From positions 1 through 64,000 of the forward strand of contig LIUM01000042.1 of NCBI GenBank assembly GCA_001462345.1: a stretch of DNA of 64,000 bases, in the 5' to 3' direction. The notes below the pieces were generated by a model. That model saw only the letters and a list, made by a program, of their open reading frames with translations, did no database searches and was not told the origin of the DNA. The stretch comes from Fibrobacteria bacterium AD312. Lineage in GTDB: Bacteria; Fibrobacterota; Fibrobacteria; Fibrobacterales; Fibrobacteraceae. The translations under genes were made by a program, and so were the position numbers. Every line of letters begins with the position of its first letter. Within the stretch, counting starts at the first letter, position 1. Below are positions 57,321-64,000 of the stretch, piece after piece.

Positions 57321-57792
57321 AATTACGAATTTTTGGCCAAAAAGACCGCTTAAATTGAATCAGAATAAAGTAAAAAAATAGTCAAAAAAATTTGTAGTTT
57401 TTTGAAAAAAGGGCTTTTAATCGTCTTTTCCATGGCATTTAAGACTACAAAACACCAATAATGGGTTTTATTGACGGAAATGATTTTTTATGAAGTTGAA
57501 TTCTATATAGTCATTGTTGACGTAAAGTGTTTTGTTTTCTCACTCCGTTGTGTGCCACACAAGAGTCGTTCAAAAATAAAATCACTTTCCGTCTAATAAT
57601 TCACTATTATGATTTAATTGGATAGGATTGTTTTTTTTATTTGAATCTTCGCTATTTGACTATTCAGTCAAATGGGTGCTTGATTCTTCATGAAAAAAAA
57701 ACAGGGCTGGTTTAGATGTGCGTCTTATTGATTTCCAGTAAAAATATGCTTGATTCGGCATGAAAAAACTGGCTTGTGTTAGAGGGCAGCTC
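57321..57792. other. 472-bp non-coding region upstream of batD
   Basis: No credible ORF. The region contains a perfect TTTGACT/AGTCAAA inverted repeat at 57655-57672. It also has a 22-base direct repeat (20 of 22 identical) at 57677-57698 and 57747-57768 (TGCTTGATTC, two variable bases, CATGAAAAAA), and a TTGTG/CACAA inverted repeat near 57550. No tRNA or known RNA family was recognised. It should hold the batD promoter and the 3' end of the mqnC transcript. Confidence 0.5.
57677..57774. repeat. Direct-repeat pair upstream of batD
   Basis: Two copies of TGCTTGATTC-nn-CATGAAAAAA, starting at 57677 and 57747, 70 bases apart. Each is followed by a CTGG-containing tail (CAGGGCTGG and CTGGCT). 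The repetition is clear; the role is not known. Confidence 0.6.
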
Positions 57793-58827
57793 TCAGTCAA
57801 AATTTAAACGTCTAAAATAAGGCGTGAAGCCAGCATTTTTTATAAAGGTTTCTGCTTCTTTGATTGTTGTTAGTCCGTGTGATTTTAAAACATTTTCTTC
57901 AAGAACAATACTGTTGATATCATCAGCGCCACTATGTAGCCCAAGTTCTCCTAGCGAAGGCCCCATTCCGAGTAGAGATACTTCAATATGAGGAATATTA
58001 TCTAAAAATAAACGACTTAACCCAATCATTTTTAGGTATTCTGGTCCAGTAACGTGGCGAATAGGAAAATGAGGGGTTTGAGGTTGAAATGTCCATGCGA
58101 CAAAGGTTAAAAAGCCATGAGTTTGGTCTTGAATTTTTCGAATAACATTTAGATGTTCAATAATATCTTCAGGAATTTCATCACTTCCAAAAACAATATT
58201 CGCGCTTCCTGGAAGTCCTTTTTCATGACAAAGAATCATCGTGTCGCCCCACTCTTTTGCCGAGAGTTTTTTAGGGCTTAATTTTTGGCGCATTCGGTCG
58301 GATAAAATTTCAGCACCAGCTCCTGGGACAGAAGAGAGCCCTGCTTTTTTCAAGAGTTCGAGTAATTCAGGTACCGTTATTTGATGTGCTTTTGCAATAT
58401 AGACAAGCTCTACGGGAGAAAAGGCACGAACATCCATTTGGAGCTCTTTTGTGAGCATTTCAAGAATCGTTATGTAATAATTCAGAGGGAGGTTAGGATG
58501 CACTCCTCCCTGTAAAAAGATTTGGTTTACACCTAAAGCTTTTGTTTCCAGTGCTTTTTGGCGAATTTCATCTAGAGAAAGAATATATGATTCTGGATTT
58601 TCACGTGAGCGGCAAAAAGAGCAAAAGGAGCATTGAATAGAACAGATATTTGTGTAATTGATGATTCTATAGGCGGTATAGCCAACAGTGTGTTGAGGAA
58701 ACCTTCTTTTTCGAATTTCATTACCAGCATAAACTATTTCTGTCCAATCCACTTCTTTTAAAAGAAAGAGAGCTTCTTCTGGAGAAATGCGTTTGTTGTC
58801 TAAGGCTTTTTCAATGATGAAATTCAT
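57793..58827 (-). CDS. mqnC: Cyclic dehypoxanthine futalosine synthase (radical SAM)
   Basis: A 344-residue radical SAM enzyme. The 4Fe-4S cluster ligands are C62, C66 and C69 in NICSIQCSFCSFC. Family-typical segments are FLQGGVHPNLPL near 104, SPVELVYIAKAH near 137, VPGAGAEILSDRMR near 167 and FVAWTFQPQTPHF near 242, with LDNIPHIEVS near 275. These match MqnC, which cyclises dehypoxanthine futalosine in the futalosine route to menaquinone, better than MqnE or CofG/H. It overlaps the upstream gene by ATGA. Other mqn genes are not in the window. Confidence 0.88.
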   Translation of the reverse strand: MNFIIEKALDNKRISPEEALFLLKEVDWTEIVYAGNEIRKRRFPQHTVGYTAYRIINYTNICSIQCSFCSFCRSRENPESYILSLDEIRQKALETKALGVNQIFLQGGVHPNLPLNYYITILEMLTKELQMDVRAFSPVELVYIAKAHQITVPELLELLKKAGLSSVPGAGAEILSDRMRQKLSPKKLSAKEWGDTMILCHEKGLPGSANIVFGSDEIPEDIIEHLNVIRKIQDQTHGFLTFVAWTFQPQTPHFPIRHVTGPEYLKMIGLSRLFLDNIPHIEVSLLGMGPSLGELGLHSGADDINSIVLEENVLKSHGLTTIKEAETFIKNAGFTPYFRRLNFD

Positions 58828-59879
58828 TTTTTATTTTTCTTAGATTTTGCTTCTTGTGTTTTTGATTTTTTTCCACCTAGAAAGAGACCTTGTTCTTTTT
58901 TTGGTTTTGGTTGACTTATTTGTTCAATTATTAATTCATCTACTTTTTTTATGGTATAATTGCCAGAATAAACAATTGATTTTCTTTGTGTATGAATTTT
59001 GATTGGCCAGCCTGGATTATATTCGTAGACATATATGTTACTATCTCGAATGTCTACTTTAAGTTTTTCCATTTCCTCTTTTATGTTCTTAAGTGAGGCG
59101 TCTCGTTTCTCATCGGATTCATACACATTACTAGAAAGTATTTTCTCAAATAAAGCCATTGTCATTTTTTTAAAATCAAGAGTATCCATTTTTAAAGTGT
59201 TTTCAAATTGACATCTTTGATTATTGCGATTAATTACGTTGAAATAGAATTTGGCATCGGCTTGTATGGGAGCTCCCCCTAGAGGATTTGCCAATTCTTC
59301 TTTATAAAAAATAGTGTCTTTCACTTGAAACATTAATCCCATAGGATAATGGACTAATTGAATTTCTTTGAATACTAAATTGGTGATATTTTCTTGTGTA
59401 GAAAATAATCCTTTAATAGGCTCCATTATTTCTTTAAGTTTTGGAGTTTTATTGGAATCATCAAGAATAAGCGCGTCAAACATTTCTAATAAGCTCGCAC
59501 GAAGTTCTTCCCAGTTTACAATCTCTTGAAAAGCGCCAGCATCATTTGTACGATAAAGCACGGAAAGGGTGTCGTATTTTTTTGCTATAGCTTCTGCGGA
59601 TTTAGAAAGTTTTAATCCACTTAAAATGGAATTTTCTACTTGCCAATTTAAGAGATAGCCTTCTTGAGTGGAATCTTTAACTTCTAGTCGAACGGTATAA
59701 GAAGAATAGTCTGCTTTCGTAAGGGAGTCATTTCTATGTTGGATTTTATTTTGTGAAATATTAAAATACTTAACGTCCCCTTTTTTCCAGTACGCTATAA
59801 AAGACAAAGAGGAATCACTTTGAGCAAAACATGAAACGAAGAAAATAAAACATAGAAATAGGCTTGTTTTTTTAATCAT
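58824..59879 (-). CDS. Secreted protein of unknown function
   Basis: A 351-residue protein with a signal peptide (about 1-19; VSCFAQ suggests either signal peptidase I or, less likely, a lipobox at Cys17). The body is mixed alpha/beta with several YxVxL-type strands and ends in a Lys-rich tail (about 25 residues). It resembles uncharacterised periplasmic proteins of Bacteroidota/Fibrobacterota but I cannot name a family. The stop overlaps the mqnC start (ATGA), so it is co-translated with mqnC. Its own start lies divergent from the ABC-ATPase gene 68 bases away. Confidence 0.6.
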   Translation of the reverse strand: MIKKTSLFLCFIFFVSCFAQSDSSLSFIAYWKKGDVKYFNISQNKIQHRNDSLTKADYSSYTVRLEVKDSTQEGYLLNWQVENSILSGLKLSKSAEAIAKKYDTLSVLYRTNDAGAFQEIVNWEELRASLLEMFDALILDDSNKTPKLKEIMEPIKGLFSTQENITNLVFKEIQLVHYPMGLMFQVKDTIFYKEELANPLGGAPIQADAKFYFNVINRNNQRCQFENTLKMDTLDFKKMTMALFEKILSSNVYESDEKRDASLKNIKEEMEKLKVDIRDSNIYVYEYNPGWPIKIHTQRKSIVYSGNYTIKKVDELIIEQISQPKPKKEQGLFLGGKKSKTQEAKSKKNKK

Positions 59880-59947
59880 AAAAAGGACTTTGAAAAAGTG
59901 TTTATTAAAATATAGCCTAATAAAGAGAATCTTTTTATCATTACAAT

Positions 59948-61333
59948 ATGATTTTTGAAGATATAGAATCTTTATTAAAAAAGTTCAATCAAATACAGAT
60001 TTTAGAAACTGCTTTTAATCCTGTGGACCCTGTTTTATGGGGGTTCTTAAAAAAACAGGAACGCCTCTCAGTGGTTTCTGAGCGTATTCAACGTAAAATT
60101 CAACGAGCTTTAGCGCCTTTCTGGCAACAGCGTTTTATTAGTCTTGAAAATGAAGACGCTCCTCTAGTTCGTCATTTTTTATTGTCTCCTTCATTTTTTC
60201 TGCAAACTGATTTAGTGGTAGAAGACACTCCTTTCCCTAAAACGAATCCGAATCTTTTAACAGAGGCTTTGCAAACAGCGTCTTTACCAAAAAGTGTTTT
60301 AGATCGAACGCTCCTAAGCCTTTCCAATGGAGAGTTAAGACGGATTATATTAGCTCGCGTTTGGATGGAAAATCCAGAGTGGGTCTATTTTAATGATATT
60401 TTTGGCGGCCTCGATCCAACTTACCGTCCGTTATTAGAAGAAAGCGTTTTAAAAATGGCTCGTTCAGGAGTGAATATGGTAATTCGTCTTGCTAGAGAAG
60501 AAGAATTAATGCCATCGATTCCTGCCTTTTCTTATGAGAATGGAAAGTTTGTTTTATTAAAAGACAAAGAAAAACAGTCATCGAATTCAGAACCAGAGCA
60601 AAAAATAAATTCTGAATACAGAATAGAATCGCTTAAGGCGGAGGCCTCTAAGGGAGAAGTTCTTTTTGATTTGAAAAATGTAAACGTTCGTTTTGGTGAT
60701 ACGGATATTATTCAAAACTTAAATTGGCAAGTTCGTTCGGGTGAACATTGGGTTGTGATGGGCCCTAATGGGGCTGGCAAAAGTACATTGCTTGCTCTTC
60801 TTTCTGCAGATCATCCTCAGATTTATAAAAACGATATTGTCCTTTTAGGAGAACGCCCTGGTAAAGGCTTAGATGTTTGGGCTCATAAAGAAAAATTAGG
60901 CTTTTTTTCTCCTGAACTCGCTTTACAATATCGTGAAGATTTAAATTTACAAGAGGTTCTTTGTACTGGGTTTTCTACATCATTAGGTTTGTTTAGAGAG
61001 TCTGTTTTTGAAGAACGTCAAAAAGCAGATACATGGCTTCGGTATATAGGGTTTGAAAACACGAAAGTCGCTTTTTCTTCACTAACACTAATTGAAAAAC
61101 GTTTGGTTCTGATTGCAAGAGCTGCAATTAAGCCTCCCTCGGTTTTAATCTTAGATGAACCGACTCAAGGGATGAATCAAAAACATCGCGCTCAAATTTT
61201 TGATTGGCTTGATTTTATATCCTCTTCCACAACGATTATTTTGGTATCCCATTATCTTAATGAATGGCCAAAATGTATGACTCATCTATTAGATATGCCT
61301 AAGTTCTCTATGCCTTTGCAAAGTAATTTTTGA
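59948..61333 (+). CDS. Tandem ABC-ATPase, ModF/PhrA-like, with complementary degenerate halves
   Basis: A 461-residue soluble protein with two ABC ATPase halves. The first (about 1-205) has a good signature LSNGE (125-129) and D-loop GGLDP (153-157) but no Walker A, and its Walker B reads VYFNDI, lacking the catalytic Glu. The second (about 220-461) has Walker A GPNGAGKST (272-280) and Walker B VLILDEP (399-405), but the signature is replaced by LTLIEK (379-384). No membrane spans. It resembles E. coli ModF, whose function is unclear. One composite ATP site looks functional and the other dead. Confidence 0.8.
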   Translation: MIFEDIESLLKKFNQIQILETAFNPVDPVLWGFLKKQERLSVVSERIQRKIQRALAPFWQQRFISLENEDAPLVRHFLLSPSFFLQTDLVVEDTPFPKTNPNLLTEALQTASLPKSVLDRTLLSLSNGELRRIILARVWMENPEWVYFNDIFGGLDPTYRPLLEESVLKMARSGVNMVIRLAREEELMPSIPAFSYENGKFVLLKDKEKQSSNSEPEQKINSEYRIESLKAEASKGEVLFDLKNVNVRFGDTDIIQNLNWQVRSGEHWVVMGPNGAGKSTLLALLSADHPQIYKNDIVLLGERPGKGLDVWAHKEKLGFFSPELALQYREDLNLQEVLCTGFSTSLGLFRESVFEERQKADTWLRYIGFENTKVAFSSLTLIEKRLVLIARAAIKPPSVLILDEPTQGMNQKHRAQIFDWLDFISSSTTIILVSHYLNEWPKCMTHLLDMPKFSMPLQSNF

Positions 61334-61351
61334 TTTTACTAATTTATAAAC

Positions 61352-62446
61352 ATGAATGAAAAAGAAATATTAAAGGCTCTTGAAGTGATTATGGATCCAG
61401 ATCTACATCGAAATATTGTAGAGCTTGGTTTTGTTCAGAATATACAGATTTCAGATAACGATGAAGTCTCTTTTGATTTAGTTCTTACCACTCCCGCTTG
61501 CCCTCTTAAAGAAAAATTCAAAGTGGACTGTGAAAAAATAGTGAAGGGTTTAGGAGCCAAATCGGTTTCAGTCACATTATCTGGAAAAGTACAAACGCCT
61601 CAAACAGAGCTATCAGAAAACTCGTTTTTAAAAGAGGTGTCCCATATTTTAGCCGTATCTTCTGGTAAAGGCGGGGTAGGCAAATCTACGGTGACCGCGA
61701 ATCTAGCGATGGCTTTAAGTTTATCTGGTGCTCGAGTAGGCATTTTAGATGCTGATATTTATGGCCCTTCTATGGGTGTGATGTTTGGGATTGAAGAAGC
61801 GCCTCAAGTACATCCTGATAAAACTATTTCTCCTGTACTTGCTAGGGGAGGCATTTCCATTGTCTCTATGAGTATGTTTGCTGATTCTGATAAAGCAACT
61901 ATTTGGCGCGGTCCTATGGCCAGTCAGATGATTCAGAATTTTTTACACCGAGTTAGGTGGGGAGAGTTAGATTACTTACTAATTGATTTTCCTCCAGGAA
62001 CAGGGGATATTCAATTAACCTTAACGCAGAGCTGCCCGTTATCTGGAGCCGTTGTTGTGACAACACCTCAAGAAGTCGCTTTAGCAGATTGCCGTAAGGG
62101 CCTTGCTATGTTTGATTCTGTTGGTGTAGCCGTTGTTGGCGTTGTTGAAAACATGAGTTACTTTATTTGTGACCAGTGTGAAAAGGCTCATTTTATTTTT
62201 AGAACTGGTGGCGGAGAGCGAATTACGAAACAGTATGGGGTTCCTTTACTTGGCAAAGTTCCTTTGGAGCCTTCTGTTGCAGATGCGGGTGATTTAGGTA
62301 TTCCAGCGGTACTTAGTCATCCGAATAGTGTTTCTGCTACTGAATTTGTTCGAATTGCAGAACAGGTGGTTTGCTCTTTATCTGTATTGTCTTCGAATAA
62401 TGAACAAGTGCTTTCGAATTATAATTATGAGTGGAGTGATTTATGA
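61352..62446 (+). CDS. apbC: Mrp/ApbC-type Fe-S cluster carrier ATPase
   Basis: A 364-residue protein. An N-terminal MIP18/DUF59 domain (residues 1-75, MDPDLHRNIVELGFV, TTPACPLK) is fused to a deviant-Walker P-loop ATPase, with GKGGVGKS at 105-112. DADIYGPSM is near 131, IDFPPGTGD near 212, and CDQC near 272 is the CxxC that binds a bridging 4Fe-4S cluster in dimers. Such proteins hand Fe-S clusters to apo-enzymes such as the radical SAM proteins nearby. It overlaps the DUF971 gene by ATGA. Confidence 0.93.
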   Translation: MNEKEILKALEVIMDPDLHRNIVELGFVQNIQISDNDEVSFDLVLTTPACPLKEKFKVDCEKIVKGLGAKSVSVTLSGKVQTPQTELSENSFLKEVSHILAVSSGKGGVGKSTVTANLAMALSLSGARVGILDADIYGPSMGVMFGIEEAPQVHPDKTISPVLARGGISIVSMSMFADSDKATIWRGPMASQMIQNFLHRVRWGELDYLLIDFPPGTGDIQLTLTQSCPLSGAVVVTTPQEVALADCRKGLAMFDSVGVAVVGVVENMSYFICDQCEKAHFIFRTGGGERITKQYGVPLLGKVPLEPSVADAGDLGIPAVLSHPNSVSATEFVRIAEQVVCSLSVLSSNNEQVLSNYNYEWSDL

Positions 62447-62742
62447 TTTTACAGCCTGTGAAAATTTCTAAGACTCCAAAAAATGAAGTGCGTTTTGATT
62501 GGAATGATGGGTCTTTTTCTGTTTTTAATTTAAAAACGCTTCGTGCTTCTTGTCCTTGTGCTTTGTGTGTAGACGAGCATACAGGAGAACGAATATTAGA
62601 TCCAAATACGATCCCTGAAGATATTTCGATAATAAATTTGCGCTCAATAGGTCGTTATGCTGTTGGAATTACATGGACAGATGGTCATCGTAGTGGAATT
62701 TACCCTTACCGACAACTTAAGGAATTGACGAAAACGAAGTAA
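62443..62742 (+). CDS. DUF971 (GBBH-like N-terminal domain) protein
   Basis: A 99-residue protein matching DUF971: FSVFNLKTLRASCPCALC near residues 26-43 with three Cys, and a C-terminal GRYAVGITWTDGHRSGIYPY motif. This domain is found at the N-terminus of gamma-butyrobetaine hydroxylase and as a stand-alone partner of Mrp ATPases, where it is suspected to take part in Fe-S handling. The ATGA overlap with the Mrp gene supports a shared role. Confidence 0.88.
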   Translation: MILQPVKISKTPKNEVRFDWNDGSFSVFNLKTLRASCPCALCVDEHTGERILDPNTIPEDISIINLRSIGRYAVGITWTDGHRSGIYPYRQLKELTKTK

Positions 62743-62806
62743 AAAACCATATTTGGGTTGACTTCATAAATTTTTGGAGCGTTTGGAACGTATAGGTGCT
62801 TTATAT

Positions 62807-63652
62807 ATGAGTGACTTTAACGAATCTCTTTATTTTCGTGACTTAAATAGATATCCAACTCTTACACCTCAAGAGGAAGCTGTTTTACTCACGATTATCA
62901 AAAAAAATGAATCTGAAGAGATTCGTAAATCTGCTTTGCAGCGTTTGATTCGAGGTAATCTTCGGTTTGTAGTGAGTGTGGCTAGAAAATACCAAGGTCG
63001 AGGTCTTTCTTTACTTGATTTAATTAACGAAGGTAATTTAGGTCTATTTAAAGCGGCAAAACGTTTTGATATGGAAAAGGATGTCAAGTTCATTTCTTAT
63101 GCCGTTTGGTGGATTCGTCAATCCATTCAAAAAGCTCTTTTTGAACAAGTAGGAGCTGTTCGTATTCCTCCAAATAAATTGGCTCTAGTCAATCGTTTTA
63201 AAAGAACTCTTGTTCAAAATGGAGGTGACTATGAGGCCACTATTGCATTAGAAGAATTTGCCTCTTGCGAACGAGATATTGTGGAGGTCATGGAAAAAAT
63301 CGTAGATATTTCTCTTGACGCACCAATAGGCGATGATGGCTCTTCTGGAGGCGATTCTGTCAGCACATTGATGGACGTTCTTGGTTCAGAAGGGAATCAA
63401 GAAGATGAACTAGAACGCGAAGAACGCCGTAAATTAATTCAAGAGACTCTTTCTTCTTTGCCTCAAAGAGAAGAAGAAATATTGCGAATGTTCTATGGAC
63501 TTGATTCTATTGAAGACACCACGTTAAAAGATATTGGAGAAGACTTAAAATTAAGTCGTGAACGTGTTCGTCAAATCAAAAATAAAACATTAAGAAAATT
63601 ACAGAAAAGTAAAGAGAATAAAGAAAAGCTGGCTGACTTTTTGGAGAGCTAA
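62807..63652 (+). CDS. rpoD: RNA polymerase sigma-70 factor, primary (RpoD/SigA) type
   Basis: A 281-residue sigma factor. I start at ATG 62807, which has AGGTG 8 bases upstream; TTG 62774 lacks a binding site. Region 1.2 begins RDLNRYPTLTPQEE. Region 2 has NLRFVVSVARKYQGRG and NEGNLGLFKAAKRFD, then YAVWWIRQSIQKAL for -10 recognition. Region 3 follows, and region 4 has LPQREEEILRMFYGL and SRERVRQIKNKTLRKL for the -35. Region 1.1 is absent, as in the short primary sigmas of Bacteroidota. It is plausibly the housekeeping sigma, but an alternative factor is possible. Confidence 0.87.
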   Translation: MSDFNESLYFRDLNRYPTLTPQEEAVLLTIIKKNESEEIRKSALQRLIRGNLRFVVSVARKYQGRGLSLLDLINEGNLGLFKAAKRFDMEKDVKFISYAVWWIRQSIQKALFEQVGAVRIPPNKLALVNRFKRTLVQNGGDYEATIALEEFASCERDIVEVMEKIVDISLDAPIGDDGSSGGDSVSTLMDVLGSEGNQEDELEREERRKLIQETLSSLPQREEEILRMFYGLDSIEDTTLKDIGEDLKLSRERVRQIKNKTLRKLQKSKENKEKLADFLES

Positions 63653-64000
63653 TGCGAGTTTCTTCCAATCACGCGCGCACCGCGGCGATATTTTTTCTGA
63701 CCTTAATGGGCGGCGTTTTGCTTGCCTATTTTATTTATTTTGGATATCAAAAATTTGGTCCTTCAAAAATCGTTTTAGAGGGTGTTCCTTTTGGTTCTCC
63801 TGCGGGTACCATTCTAATCAAAGGAGATGTACCAAACCTTGAAAAAGGGTTTGATCAATTGCCTTTTTCCACTCGTGATGAAATACGTCGAGCTTATGAC
63901 ATTATGTTACAAGGTGGATCAAAACAAGCTTTAGAAGTTTTTGATGCCATTTTAATTTCTTACCCCGAACTGCTAATGGTGGAGTGGGGCGTATTACACG
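63652..64000 (+). CDS. Membrane-anchored protein, partial (cut by window end)
   Basis: The ATG at 63652 shares a base with the sigma factor's TAA. The visible 116 residues start MRVSSNHARTAAIFF. There is one N-terminal membrane segment at about 11-32, then an extracytoplasmic part. The stretch around residues 85-112 (RRAYDIMLQGGSKQALEVF onward) has TPR-like helix spacing. I cannot name a family from this fragment. Translational coupling to the sigma factor gene is noted. Confidence 0.6.
   Translation, partial: MRVSSNHARTAAIFFLTLMGGVLLAYFIYFGYQKFGPSKIVLEGVPFGSPAGTILIKGDVPNLEKGFDQLPFSTRDEIRRAYDIMLQGGSKQALEVFDAILISYPELLMVEWGVLH

Noticed and set aside
57321..57792. tRNA, tmRNA, 6S or RNase P RNA gene in the large spacer
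   Set aside because: No cloverleaf, no tag-peptide frame and none of the conserved cores could be found by eye on either strand.

Overview
The window reads as one contiguous, AT-rich bacterial chromosome segment. I place it in the phylum Fibrobacterota (a Fibrobacter relative) on three grounds: a short secreted protein at 24872-25471 with the 'Fibrobacter succinogenes major paralogous' (FISUMP) domain layout, a 6.8 kb gene for the type IX secretion outer-membrane translocon SprA/Sov at 47209-53991, and a double-membrane envelope inventory (lipoproteins, a probable outer-membrane factor, BatD/BatE). Genus and species cannot be assigned from the sequence alone.

Region by region. 1-13.0 kb is a classical information-processing block on the plus strand: tail of tuf, rpmG, tRNA-Trp(CCA), secE, nusG, rplK-rplA-rplJ-rplL, rpoB-rpoC, rpsL-rpsG, closed by an intrinsic terminator, with a possible attenuator hairpin before rpoB. 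13.3-14.7 kb is enolase. 14.9-20.8 kb is a complete five-gene Opp-family ABC importer whose binding protein may be a cello-oligosaccharide rather than a peptide binder, and whose first permease carries five 14-residue repeats in a periplasmic insert. Directly behind its terminator sits a group II intron (20814-22231) with an intact domain V/VI but a doubly deleted maturase gene. 22.3-28.8 kb holds housekeeping genes: rpe, a small Lys/Ala-tailed CBM48 protein overlapping lysA, the FISUMP protein, a PRPP-synthetase-family protein, nhaA and rubrerythrin.

28.97-34.42 kb is the most interesting unit: five tightly packed plus-strand genes encoding a DUF4956 membrane protein, a HlyD-like adaptor, a TolC-like outer-membrane protein, a VTC-type polyphosphate-polymerase-like domain and a lamin-tail-domain lipoprotein. 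Together they look like a trans-envelope machine built around a triphosphate-tunnel enzyme. 34.5-44.3 kb contains a YugP-type metalloprotease, a small CxxC protein, scpA, glmS, an FKBP lipoprotein, an M23 lipoprotein, and a minus-strand run of an LRR protein and two paralogous S41 protease lipoproteins. 44.5-46.4 kb is a lone AIPR-family (abortive-infection-type) gene behind a 280-bp spacer rich in inverted repeats.

46.5-64 kb holds a TRIC/UPF0126 membrane protein, sprA, a ZIP metal transporter, batE-batD without batA/batB in view, mqnC (futalosine menaquinone route) with a secreted partner of unknown function, an ABC-ATPase whose two halves are degenerate in complementary ways, an Mrp/ApbC Fe-S carrier with a DUF971 partner, a short primary-type sigma-70 factor, and the start of a membrane-anchored protein cut by the window edge.

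The window is mostly core genome. Accessory content is limited to the group II intron, the AIPR gene and possibly the VTC/DUF4956 operon.
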